Shown piece after piece: positions 23,618-33,940 of a DNA stretch of 64,000 nt. Origin of the DNA: Miscanthus floridulus (Eukaryota; Streptophyta; Magnoliopsida; Poales; Poaceae). The position numbers were made by a program, and so were the translations under genes. The stretch's first letter is position 1; the number at the start of each line of letters is the position of its first letter. Where the stretch lies: positions 110,066,158 to 110,130,157 of the forward strand of contig NC_089595.1 of NCBI RefSeq assembly GCF_019320115.1, written 5' to 3'. Below the pieces are notes generated by a model. That model was given only the letters and a program-made list of their open reading frames with translations, did not search any database and was not told where the DNA came from.

Positions 23618-23780
23618 AGAAAATCTCACATTTCAAACATGGTCTAAGAAAGTTTTACGTATGAAAGAAGGAAGAATGCTTAGACTATTTTCGTCACGTT
23701 GATGTGGTTGTATACCGCTACTATGAATAGTTTATGCGTAGGCATTGACACTAGCATAGCATGTAGATTCAGGAAATAGC
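23618..23780 (+). repeat. Dispersed unit of a roughly 60-bp degenerate repeat
   Basis: Contains CAAACATGGTCTAAGAAAGTT, GGAAGAATGCTTAGACTATTTTCGTCACG and TAGTTTATGC..GGCAT..ACACTAGCA, which recur in expanded tandem form at 25093-25400. Confidence 0.75.
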
Positions 23781-24080
23781 ACATCTGGCACGGAGACACC
23801 AACTCTGGTTTTACTAGCAAATATACTGATGAGATGTATAATTCATTGTGTGGTGCTGATGCCAAAAATCATGAGGTAGCTATTTTTGTTTAACTGGAAC
23901 TAGTCCACCCTTAAATCAAATAGATTCTGAGACTCATAATAAGTGTTAGTGCAATACAAGATTAATATTGTATAGGAAATTGATAGGAAGTGGCTATTTT
24001 GTACATATGTTGTGAGTCTAAGCTGAGACATGGCCGCACCTGCGTCACACATGAACGGGCTTGAGGAGCCGAGCCATGGC

Positions 24081-24950
24081 CAGGCCCGGCACTAGGGCGG
24101 GGCTAGAGGGGCAGCCGTCCCAAGCCCAAAGACCCGATAGGCCCTTCCCAAGGTAGTACAGTACTATTCAGCGTATGATGCGTATCTCAGCCCATACATA
24201 CGCAGGACGGTAGGGTGCAGCCGCGCAGGCACATCGACTCGTCTCCTCATCGGTCCTCATGACTATACGCTTCGTCTTCTACTGTGAGTCAGCATCGGCG
24301 GCGGTGACGGCAACTGCTGCCTGTTGCCTTATCATGTAGGTCTAGGCCTGGATCTATGCACCCTTAGGTCTACTCTGCAACTAGGTGCATCACCGCTCCA
24401 CCACACACCGATCTGCATTTGTTCGTGTAATCCTTGCCTGATGTGACCGTCAAAGAATATAAATCTTTTCCTTGCTTTGTTGCAGTGGAAAATTGCCGAC
24501 GACAAGAGTCCGCTCATGATCTTTTACCGTATTGGGCAAGGGCGACAACAACCAGGTAAGAATCCATGTCCCCTGACTACGATCCCTAATAGTGAATTTT
24601 CTCTTTATATAATTATTTAATCTTTAACATATTGTTATTCTAAATTTGAATAGTACCATGTTATCGATCAAGAAAGTAAAAGAAAGAAGAAAAAGCGAAT
24701 AGATGATTTGATACAATCACAAAGAGGTTCTCTTCATAAGTTTCTTAAGCGAATAGAAAATTTTGAGGTAATTTAATGTGTATAAAATATTTTATATGAT
24801 TATCTTTGCATTTAGATAACTACATTTCGTATATGTGTGTATATATACTACCAATGAATAGTACTAGTAGTAGTATTATGTGTTTATATAAATATATAAA
24901 AAAGGCCCAAAGTTTTAGTTTCATTAGTGGCGCCGCCCCAACAAAAGCTT
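24081..24950 (+). mobile_element. Relic of a hAT / TTF-type zinc-finger transposase gene
   Basis: At 24658-24770 one frame reads RKKKKRIDDLIQSQRGSLHKFLKR, very like the start of plant TTF-type zinc-finger/hAT-dimerisation proteins (KRKKRK..LIxSQxGxLxKF). The flanks (GGCCCGGCACTAGGGCGGGGCT on the left, GGCCCAAAGTTTTAG on the right) resemble the CCGGCCCTG-rich borders seen around such relics in grasses. The rest of the transposase is missing. It is a fragment with no catalytic part, and the edges are approximate. Confidence 0.5.
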
Positions 24951-25092
24951 GCAGCGCTCCAAACTCAAAGTGGAAATGGTGAGAGTGAGGAATAGGCAAA
25001 CATGATATAGAGAGTGAGGAGGGCAGACATAATATGGAGAGCAAGGAACGAGGAACAAATGGAATATAGATAGGAGTAGAATAGAAAAAAAA

Positions 25093-25400
25093 TTCTCGGA
25101 TTCCAAACATGGTCTAAGAAAGTTCCACATATGGAAGAAGAAAGGATGCTTAGATTGTTCTCGTCACGTGGACGTTGTAGGTATAGAAGAAGGAAGAATA
25201 CTAGAATGCTTAGACTATTCTGGTCACTTGAAAGTTCTGTGTATCGAAGGAGGAAGAATGCCTAGACTATTCTCATCACATGAAACTTCTATGTACGGAA
25301 GAAGGAAGAATGCTCGGATTGTTATCATCATGTTGACGTGGCTAGGTACCGCTATCGTTGATAGTTTATGCTAGGCATAAACACTAGCATGTAGGGACAG
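25093..25400 (+). repeat. Tandem array of about four degenerate repeat units
   Basis: Repeated boxes GGAAGAAGGAAGAATGCTTAGACTATTCTCGTCACGTG with variations, about 60 bp apart. It begins with CAAACATGGTCTAAGAAAGTT and ends with the same GATAGTTTATGC..ACACTAGCATG sequence that ends the single unit at 23618-23780. The expanded array therefore derives from, or gave rise to, that unit. Confidence 0.75.
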
Positions 25401-25715
25401 AAAGACCACGTTTAGTAGTGCTCCTATAACCACTTCGCGAGTAGCTCCACGACTCTACCTACTAAACTAGGGCGAGGGCCTCCGCTCCACCTATGATTCA
25501 TGCTCTCTAGAGTCCAATGGCGAAGCGTGCATGTAAACTAGGGGGGTCAATTAGTAGTTTGCATCATATTTATCTTCTCCACGCTTCAGTTTTTTTTTTC
25601 TTTTTTGCAGTGGAAGCAAAGAATTTGATAGCCTAAGAGTGTGGTGCATTAGGAGAACTCAGGGGACAAGGGGACACTATAGCCCAGTATCACCTCTACT
25701 AACCTCCGTTAGTGA
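25401..25715. other. Intergenic, no recognised gene
   Basis: Mixed sequence with a T-rich run near 25590-25605. Nothing recognised. Confidence 0.5.
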
Positions 25716-25821
25716 GGCCTGTTCGGTTGGTATTAAAGCCGGCTGAAACTGTTTTGTTGTGAGAGAAAAATACCGTAGATTCTAACTGATAAGCCGACTG
25801 ATAAGTTCAAGCGAACATGCC
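25716..25821 (+). mobile_element. 106-bp MITE of the GGCCTGTTCGGTTGG family
   Basis: Runs from GGCCTGTTCGGTTGG to GCGAACATGCC with the family interior (TTTTGTTGTGAGAGAAAAATAC). Just outside, CCTCCGTTA (25703-25711) and TAACGGAGG (25834-25842) form a perfect inverted repeat. Confidence 0.75.
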
Positions 25822-26002
25822 AGAAAACCTTCGTAACGGAGGAACCATGCCCCGTGGCAGGCAACTTAGAAAGAGAGAAAAAGACAAGAAAGGGAAAAAA
25901 TGAAAATAGGTATTATAAACATTTTATTATCTTTATGTTGTCCAAATTTAAACAAATTGCTCTGGAGAAGCCGGAACCAGAGAAGTTTTTACCCGAGATA
26001 GC

Positions 26003-26386
26003 AATGTGAGATTAATTAAGAAAGACAATTAAGAAAGATACTTCCCCATACTTCAGATAATGCAATGCATACTATGCATTGAAGGTAAAAGTGATCTATA
26101 AAAGATGAATGTGATCGTTGAGGGAGTAAGACGGTCATAATAACGATACCCCTAAAGTAAAGAAATAACTAAATTACTATGCATTGAAGGTAAAAGTGAT
26201 CTATAAAAGATGAATGTGATCGTTGAGGAAGTAAGATGGTCATAATAACGATACCCCTAAAGTAAAGAAATAAGTAAATTCATGGACCTTTTACAGTTCC
26301 GATAGGAAGATAGCATAGTCGGCTAGTATTCATACTGGACGAGTTCAAAGTTATTAAGGCGGTGCTAAACGCGTCATATGAGTTTT
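26003..26386 (+). repeat. 384-bp direct repeat, copy 1 (probable 5' LTR of a small element)
   Basis: Starts AATGTGAGATTAATTAAG and ends CATATGAGTTTT. The copy at 27688-28071 has exactly the same length and only scattered differences. Inside is a 105-bp unit repeated in tandem (26071-26175 and 26176-26280). If these are LTRs, the TGTGAG start fits, but the right end is not a clean CA. Confidence 0.7.
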
Positions 26387-27687
26387 ATGTTTAAAGTTTA
26401 AATCTCTGATGAATTTTGCATCAAAGTGACCAATTTTTAGAGAAAAGATAAATATCAAGGAATGCTCTTAAACTAGAGAAATGTATTTTCATGTTTCCGC
26501 TGCAATAAAGTTGATTGTCTTCTAATTAAATTTGAACCAACGGAAGAATTTAATTTTGAGGAGCAGTTCTATGTTTTCGAGATTATTGAATTTCTATACG
26601 TTAATTCCATTTCTGCCCAACGGTGATGTGGAATTAATGTAGAAGAATGATGTTTTATTCTATTTCTGCCCAACGGTGATATAGAATAGAACATAAATTT
26701 TTCAAAGTTTAATGAGCATTATTGTTGAATTTTTTTTTTTCAGTCAAAAGACTTCCATGCTTTCATTCTTGAAGGCAATAAGAGAAATGAGCTGGGTACT
26801 TGTGACTCAGATGATGAAATGCCTAAGGGCAAGTTATGTATGAAAAAATGCCATTGCTTAAGGGACTGTGTTCTTTTTAAAGAATAGCTTCAAAAGAAAA
26901 GAATTCTAGGATATTAATCCAAGAAAAGAGATACATCAATGAGAGTCTTTATTGAGAAATGTCTTTTATGTACTCTCTGTGAAGAAGAATTTATTTTCAG
27001 TTTCACTTATGAGAGTTGTAAAAGTCAAATACATGTTTAATTTGACTAACATTGGATTAAACATGTGTGTTAAAAGAATATTTGAATTTATTTCTAAATT
27101 TGATGATTGAACACGAGCCAATCCTGACAATTATGTCCGTTCAAGGGAATTATCTCGCATGGCGGGAAAAGTTTGTGATAGTACCCGCATGGCGGGAAAA
27201 GTTTGAGAAAATACCCGCATGGCAGGGTAAAGTTGGCATATTACATATGTTAACCAATCCTGCATGGCAGGAGAGTTTGGCATAGTACTTATCCCGCATG
27301 GCGGGAGAAGGATATGATGACTCATGTGCTCTAAGTGTATTCCGCACATAGAGAGAAGTTTGGGGTAGCTCTTATGCTATCCTAGAATTGACCGTACACT
27401 CTGATTGTGTCATGGTCATTAAGTACTCAATGAGTTTAAGAACAAAAGAAAGTTACATGTGAACCAAAAGATAAGAATGATATGCAAGCGTGACTTGCAG
27501 AAGTATTGAAAATAATAGACTATGTTGAGTTTTGAAGTGAAATAAGGAAAATGTACTCCCATACAAATTTTATTTGCATGATGTAATCATGTGGATGAAG
27601 TAAGTAATCAAAGTTTCCTCATTCACAAGAGTTCATAATGTTTCGAAATTGTGGTAGAAAAGTTCATACCACATTTCGAGGGGGAGA
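26387..27687 (+). pseudogene. Decayed copia gag-like DNA between the 384-bp repeats
   Basis: About 1.3 kb without an intact frame. At 26800-26900 a degenerate Tork-like gag zinc-knuckle segment can be read (KCHCLRDCVLFKE then LQKKRI), with most of the CCHC spacing lost. At 27053-27285 an ORF runs through the hairpin repeats and is not recognised. A purine tract GAGGGGGAGA (about 27679-27688) stands directly before the second repeat, where a polypurine tract would be. No initiator-tRNA primer site is visible after the first repeat. Confidence 0.45.
27153..27306 (+). repeat. Five small palindromic (hairpin) repeats, CCCGC-ATG-GCGGG type
   Basis: Five copies of a palindromic core with ATG as loop start at 27153, 27183, 27213, 27258 and 27292. 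Two are perfect six-pair stems, TCCCGC/GCGGGA and TCCTGC/GCAGGA. The second of these replaces a C-G pair with T-A. Each is followed by A/G-rich DNA and AGTTTG. Spacing is about 30-45 bp. Confidence 0.75.
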
Positions 27688-28071
27688 AATGTGAGATTAA
27701 TTAAGAAAGACAATTAAGAAAGATACTTCCCCATACTTTAGATAATGTAATGCATACTATGCATTGAAGGTAAAAGTGATCTATAAAAGATGAATGTGAT
27801 CGTTGAGGGGGTAAGACGGTCATAATAACGATACCCCTAAAGTAAAGAAATAACTAAATTACTATGCATTGAAGGTAAAATTGATCTATAAAAGATGAAT
27901 GTGATCGTTGAGGGAGTAAGATGGTCATAATAACGATACCCCTAAAGTAAAGAAATAACTAAATTCCTGGACCTTTTACAGTTTCGATAGGAAGATAGCA
28001 TAGTCGGCTAGTATTCATACTAGACGAGTTCAGAGTTATTAAGGCGGTGCTAAATGCGCCATATGAGTTTT
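27688..28071 (+). repeat. 384-bp direct repeat, copy 2
   Basis: Partner of 26003-26386, of identical length. It contains the same doubled 105-bp unit (27756-27860, 27861-27965). It is preceded by the purine tract GAGGGGGAGA. Confidence 0.7.
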
Positions 28072-28370
28072 TTAGCAGATTAAACCCAAAATAAGAAATT
28101 TGAAGATACACCATCTTTACAGAAGATGGAGTAATCTGGGGGAGCATGGTATGTAGATACCTAAGGCTTGAATAGAAGTGGGATTACATATCCACTACAG
28201 TGTTTTAGAGCAATAAATTGCTTAATACATGTTGATGTTGTATGACATATACAACACCTGATGTTAGCTCTTAAAGAAGATGAATAAGTAAATAAGGATC
28301 TTGTGATACAGGAGGCTATAGAACAATTGTCTTTTGGCAATGAAGAGTAACAATAGCCCCATATGAAAGA

Positions 28371-29985
28371 AGTGCCACGAGGCCCCAGAAGGTCTTAAAG
28401 AATAAGAAAATCAGATATTTCTGGTGACTAAGAAGTCAATGTTAAGAAAGAAATTCAAATGGAAGGTAATTCCACCTTATTTAAAAAAGCCATGAGAGGC
28501 GTTCACTCGTCTAAATGGCAAGAAGCAAAGGAAGATGAAATAAAATCGATAAATACCAACGATGTTTGGGACTTAGAAGAAATTCCTAATTGAGCCAAAA
28601 CAGTAGGTTGTAATGGGTCTGCAAGACAAATGTGACTCCAAAGGAAATATAGAAAGCTATAAAGCGCCACTTGTGGCGAAATGATTTACACAAAGAGAAG
28701 GAATAGATTATAATAAGAATGCAACGATTCTTTAAGAATCATAATGGCGTTAATGGCACATTACGATTTACAGTAACATCAGAAGGATGTAAAGACACAT
28801 TCCTCAACGGGATTTGTATGGAAAAGTTTACATGGCATAACGCAAAAGGTTTTGTCGTGGAAGGAAAAGAACGTAAGGGATGTTGCCTAACGAAATCCAT
28901 TTATGGATTAAAGCAAGCTTTAAGACATTGGTACTTGAAGTTTGATAGTACAATATGAAAGTTTAGGTTTAAAGGGAATATAGAGGACAATTGTATTTAT
29001 GCAAAGTTTAAACATGGGAAATTTATTTTCCTAATCCTATATGTGGGTAGCACCTTACTCACTAGTAGTGGTGTTAATCTACTGTTGAAGAAGAAATAGT
29101 TTTTGTCCTCAAGTTTCAATGAGAATGGTCTTGGTAAAGCGTCATTCGTTTCAGAAATTGGAACTTACCGAGACAAAAGGAAAAGGGGTATTAGAACTAT
29201 CTCAAGTGTATACTTAGAGAAGATTCTAAAGAAATAAAGTATATATGTGAGTAAACCTGCGCCTGTTCCTATAGTAAAGGGTAATAGTTTTGGAAACTTC
29301 CAGTGTTCTAAGAACTAATGTAAGATCGATAAAAAGGGCGTCCTATATGCTTCAGTTGTTGGAAGCTTAATGAATGCTTATAAGTAAGAACTTACCCTAA
29401 CATAGTTCATGTATCCAGGATGTTTTGGCAGAAGTCCAGTTCAGATATAGATCACTAGAATAGAGTTGAGAATGTTTTGCAATTGTGCAAAGATTTATAG
29501 GCCTCATGGTGAGTAAGAAAGAATAAGTACTCTCAAATATTTATGGGTACAAATGTTAAATTTTGACAAGATGTTTAGTGAAACCCACATAGTAGCTAAC
29601 ACTCGCAGTTGGAGTTTTATTATGGAAAAGCTCCAAAGAAACACTTGTGGTGTCATCAAAGATGCATACCCACAGTATAGCTTGTTATGAGGCTTAAGGA
29701 CAGGCGAAATGGTTAAAAGAACTTATACTCGGAATTGATAATGGTATTCAATAGCAATAACCATTTAAGTAGTTCGCTCCTATAACAACGGTTAAGTGTG
29801 CTGCCAAACACATTGACGTTAAAGTTATACGTTGTCAAGGAGAAAGTCCGGAATCATACTAAAAGTATTGAACATATAAGTAACAAGCAAGTGCTTGTGG
29901 ATCTGCGTACAAAAGGCTTACCACCCAGTGTGTTCAGAGAACACACAGTCGACATAGGTTTACGGGAAAGCCTATGATTTTCGGT
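28371..29985 (+). pseudogene. copia reverse transcriptase and RNase H relic
   Basis: Heavily broken frames still read in copia order: KEVPRGPRRS at 28372, SSKWQEAKEDEIKSINTNDVWDLEEIPN at about 28508-28592, then KSIYGLKQALRHWYLKFD near 28897-28947. LYVGSTLLTSS near 29037 stands where YVDDILLASS is expected, so both catalytic Asp residues are gone. YLEKILKK is near 29213 and a tail near 29900 reads TKGLPPSVFREHTVDIGLRESL. Many stops and frameshifts are present. Protease and integrase are missing. The style matches Tork/TNT-like copia elements. Confidence 0.85.
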
Positions 29986-30164
29986 CAATAAAGGGCCCAA
30001 AGTTAAAGAATCTATTTCAGAACAGGGACGTGTATTTTAGCTGTTAAATCTATCGGCGATTGACCGTGACGATGAAGCATGCTTTATGCACTAATCTGTG
30101 ATGGAACAAATAAAAGTGAAAGGGATTAAAGTCAAAGTTTAAAGTTAAAGTATGAGTTGAGATC

Positions 30165-30174
30165 AAGGGGGAGA
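30165..30174 (+). promoter_or_regulatory. Polypurine tract
   Basis: AAGGGGGAGA directly before the LTR start TGTTGG at 30176, the position expected for plus-strand priming. Confidence 0.8.
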
Positions 30175-30175
30175 A

Positions 30176-30668
30176 TGTTGGTTTGATCTCTCAACCACAG
30201 TGGCCCAACAGACACTTGGGCCTTGACCTCGCACCTTGATCGGGGGCGCCCAGTCCATCTATGGCTGGCAGGTCCCCATCACACTGCACATTAAATAGAG
30301 GTGGGGTCGGCGGCTCTCAATACGAGGTTGGCCTGAGCCGTACGCCCCACCAGCAAACCCTACTCCGATCTAATAGAGGGTCGCAGCCAGTGACGGGAAG
30401 CACCGCCGCTGCCACGGCATTGCGCCACCACCGTCTTCACCCCGGTCTCCACTACGATGCACTTATTCTCTGACCGTCGCTGCCTAGCGTAGATCTTCAC
30501 CGACGAACCTATGATGGCCGGATCTGCCTCCTCAATGCCTATCGATGGTCAGTGCCTAACCCTAACTCTCCCTCTCCCTCTCTGTCCTTCTCCGTACACA
30601 CCATTTCTACAAGAAACCCAATGAAACCCCACTGATCTACACCACGGATGGTCCTAAGAGTATAATAA
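30176..30668 (+). repeat. LTR, forward orientation
   Basis: Begins TGTTGGTTTGATC after the polypurine tract. On its right it is bounded by TGGTATCAGAGCC, a tRNA-Met primer-binding site, at 30669. It contains AAATAGAGG near 30294 and CT-rich DNA near 30570. An inverted copy lies at 31521-31971. Confidence 0.85.
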
Positions 30669-30681
30669 TGGTATCAGAGCC
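30669..30681 (+). promoter_or_regulatory. Primer-binding site (initiator tRNA-Met) after the LTR
   Basis: TGGTATCAGAGCC immediately right of the LTR. A primer site follows a 5' LTR, while a polypurine tract precedes a 3' LTR. This LTR has both, so it is shared between two element bodies (a tandem or rearranged arrangement). Confidence 0.85.
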
Positions 30682-31520
30682 GGTTGCTAGCATGTGATCT
30701 AGATCAGGGCAAAGAAAAGAAGAAAGAAAAGAAAGAGAAACGAACTTCGGTTCGGAGAAAATGAAACTCTAACCCTAAAGAAATTGGACGGTCCGGAGGA
30801 AGTCTTACCAGGGCTTCCCCACCGCCGTCACTACCGCCTCACGCGGGATGGAGCACCCGCCGCCGGCTTGCTGACGCACGGGAAGAGAATCAAAAGAACA
30901 GAAAAAGAAAAGAACGGATTAGATCCTTTCGGATCTGAGCACGTAGGCTAGGGTTTTTCCTAACCCTAACCCTAACTGGGTGAAGATGGAAGGGGTTCTG
31001 TTTCAAGACCGCTTGATCCAAACCCTAAACCCGTGACTCGAACTCGGGGAAGAAGAATAGGAACCGAAACCCTAACCATAGATCCAATCCCCATCCCCAA
31101 ATCGGTCAAAACCGAGAAGAGCAGCAAGATCCAAACAAGCAGAAATGGGGAAAGGGAAAAGCAAGGCCGGTGGCTTTCCTCACCGTTGCCATCTCCGCCA
31201 TCGTGCGGGAAAGACTGGACCGCGCCGGTGTTCGTCGCCGAGATGCATCTGCGCGGGTACGGGTGCAGGGCGCCGACACGGAGCCGCTTGACGGTGGTGC
31301 ACTCTCCCGATGGGGAGCGCGCTCGCCGGTAAGAGGGCCCGCGGTGGCGCCGTCTTCGTCTTCTCCTCCGGTGCGGCTTGCTGTCACTTGGGTGCACCGC
31401 GCGGCTGAGAAGGGGAAGGGAGAAGAGGAAATGAAGCTAGGGTTTTCCGCCCGTGGCCGGCCCGACGGTTTTGTTCGCCCTAGATGCGCGCTCGACCGTC
31501 GGATGCGCACGGACGGCCAA
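30682..31520 (+). mobile_element. Untranslated leader-like DNA between two opposed LTRs
   Basis: A-rich GAAAGAAAAG leader sequence, then GC-rich DNA with repeated CTAACCCTA/AACCCTA units near 30952-30978. No gag frame is seen; overlapping ORFs on both strands translate to low-complexity Arg/Ser-rich sequence. Confidence 0.5.
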
Positions 31521-31971
31521 GATCGAGCTGGTTGGGTTTCTCGTAGAAATGGTGTGTACGGAGAAGGACAGAGAGGGAGAGTTAGGGTTAAGCACTGACC
31601 ATCCGTAGGCATTGAGGAGGCGGATCCGACCATCACAGGTTCGCCGGTGAAGATCTATGCTAGGCAACGACGATCGGAGAAGAAGGACATCGCAGTGGAG
31701 ACTGGGGTGAAGACGGTGGTGGCGCAGTGCCGTGGCAGCGGCGGTGCTTTCTGTCACTGGCTACGCCCCTCTGTTAGATCGGAGTAGGGTTTGCTGGTGG
31801 GGCGTACGGCTCAGGCCAACCTCGTACTGAGAGCCGCCGGCCCCACCTCTATTTAATGCGCAGTGTAACGGAGGCTCACCAGCCATAAATGGACTGGGCG
31901 TCCCCCATCAGGGCGCGTGGTCAAGGCTCAAATAGCCGTTGAGCCACTGTGGTTAGGAGATCAAACCAACA
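31521..31971 (-). repeat. LTR, inverted copy
   Basis: The plus strand ends GGAGATCAAACCAACA, the reverse complement of the TGTTGGTTTGATC start of the LTR at 30176. The two match nearly throughout, at roughly nine in ten positions by eye, and lie tail to tail about 850 bp apart. The 3' end of this copy is missing beyond about 31521. Confidence 0.9.
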
Positions 31972-32433
31972 TACAAGTCTGACACGGAGACACGACCTCT
32001 GTTTTTATACAACGATGTCGAGGGGCTCTGTTCCGTGGCTTTGCTCCTCGATCGCCAAGGCAAACCGTCGGCGCAAAACCGCGCACTCGAACGCCACAAA
32101 AACTGTGATGATTGTGTACCCGGCCTCGAGTCCTCGACTCAGGTCATCTACAGCACGTACTATACTACAGGACGGGCCCTCAGTCCGGCACTTGCAGAGT
32201 TGCCGTGAGCCTGAACCACCAACGGAAGCTCCCCTCTCTTTCAGCAACGGAATCATCACAGTAACCTGGAGCAAGGACGCACGCCATAGCACGCGTGGTG
32301 AAACTGCAGAGCGCCCAGCCCCAACAGGCATCATGCCAGTTGCCAGCATTTGAAAAAAAAAACCCCTACAGTTTCCATATCGTGCTGCAACACGGGCACT
32401 TTACTGCAGCTAATTCAGAGCTGGTGCAGCGTG
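31972..32433. other. Spacer between two retroelements
   Basis: Overlapping ORFs on both strands at 31949-32353. None shows a domain I recognise. Confidence 0.45.
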
Positions 32434-32909
32434 TGTTGCAGTGGACCGCATCGGCAGTCATTTGAGAAATATTCTATGAAGATAGATTGATTATCAGAGA
32501 AACATGAGATCAAGAATAAAAAGACAACAGAGACACATGAGTTAGACAGATTCAGGTCGTCAGTATGACGTAATACCCTACTCATGTGGTCTGTTGGTTT
32601 GTATTAGCTATCGTATGATATTGCGTGAGTTTGGAGGGGGTCTCTGCCCGCCTTATATAGTCCGAGGAGCAGAGTTACAAGTCGGTTAGATCTTAGAGAT
32701 AATCGGAAAGTAATAACTAATTACAGAAATTTTGGAGTCATATATATATCCTAACAGATTTCGTAGTATCTTTATGATATATTTTAGATGTCTTGCGGGA
32801 GGCGGCGAGCAGAGTCATGCCCTGCAAGGCTTCGTCTTGTGGGTTAGGCCGTCTCTTGGGACGCAACCCATATGGTCTGCCGTGAGTATCTGGGGTCATA
32901 CCCCCCACA
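32434..32909 (-). repeat. 3' LTR of the Tat element
   Basis: Direct repeat of 44630-45102. Well conserved from GTTAGACAG near 32543 to GGGGTCATACCCCCCACA at the end; the outer 30 bases are strongly diverged, so the left edge is approximate. Confidence 0.88.
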
Positions 32910-33239
32910 GCTAGTCCCTAAGCGCCTGGTACCCGTTGTGTAACGTCGCCTTAAGCTTATCCGAGCATGTGCGAACAAAGCCGAGCAGTCAAACTCATGG
33001 TCCGACCACCATGATGAGTTGTCGAGCAGTTATGAGCAGTTGACGAGCAGCGTGTACTATCACCGAGCAGCGCGAACCGTAGCCGAGCAGCATAACCCAA
33101 GCATGGCTTGCCATAAGGGTGTAGGGAGCTCAAGTTCAGAATCGAAAATTTCTTCGCAGTGGACCAAGTGTGTCCACTTAGAATCCGATCACGAGAAAAG
33201 GAGATATTCTTCTTCAGCTTCAAGAAGCACAAAGTCTTC

Positions 33240-33540
33240 CAGAATAAAGCAAGCATATTCACCGCGAGGTGAAGTGTGTCCACTTAGTCCCCGAGCCTGA
33301 TAGTAGATGACGTAGTCATGTGGTGTCAGGGTCTAAAATAGAAAATAGTAGAAGACCAGCCGAGCAGGCAGCCAGTCCCTGGGCGTAGCCCCGAAATAAA
33401 AAAGAGCACATTCACTGCAAGGTGAAGTATGCCCACTTAGTCCCCGAGCCTGACAGTAGGTGACACAGTCACGTGGTGCCTGGGTCCAAAGTAGAAAAAT
33501 AGTAAAAGGCCAGCCGAGCAGGCAGCCAGCCCCTAAGCCA
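33240..33540 (+). repeat. Imperfect tandem duplication of about 150 bp
   Basis: The block GAGGTGAAGTGTGTCCACTTAGTCCCCGAGCCTGA, then GTCATGTGGTG, and finally GCCGAGCAGGCAGCCAG occurs twice, starting at about 33269 and 33419. A third, partial start is at 33163. Confidence 0.75.
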
Positions 33541-33940
33541 TATGCGGAGAAATATGAAAAATCCAACCGTGGAGAAAAAAACGGAATAATGGTTGTACAG
33601 TAACTGTTACCAAGCCTCAATAAATGGCGGAGAAGTCAGCGATTATTTGGCGAGTGACAATCAACGGCGACGATAAACGAGCGACATGGGCTACGGTTGC
33701 GTGAAAGCCCAGGTTACGACCCATTAAGCCGCGTCGGAGATTTCGTAGAGGCGCAAATCGCGGAAATGGTTTCCCAAAAACCCTCAAATACAAAAGGGTG
33801 GGGAAAGTACTTTATAACTATGCCGCCGCACCCATGCTCATACCTTTGCCCCTTTGCCATTTCGTCTTCCTCCGTCGTCGCATTTTTTAGATTCACATCC
33901 ACACGTGCATCCGCCACCAATCTCAAACCAGATCTGAGAA

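Noticed and set aside
26003..31971. CRISPR-like array or bacterial system suggested by regularly spaced palindromes at 27153-27306
   Set aside because: Only five units with uneven spacing and related, not unique, spacers, inside a plant retroelement relic. Nothing in the window is prokaryotic.
31949..32353. Overlapping ORFs (134 codons plus, 114 codons minus) as a captured gene fragment
   Set aside because: Neither translation resembles a family I know and there is no splice or promoter evidence; left as unassigned spacer.
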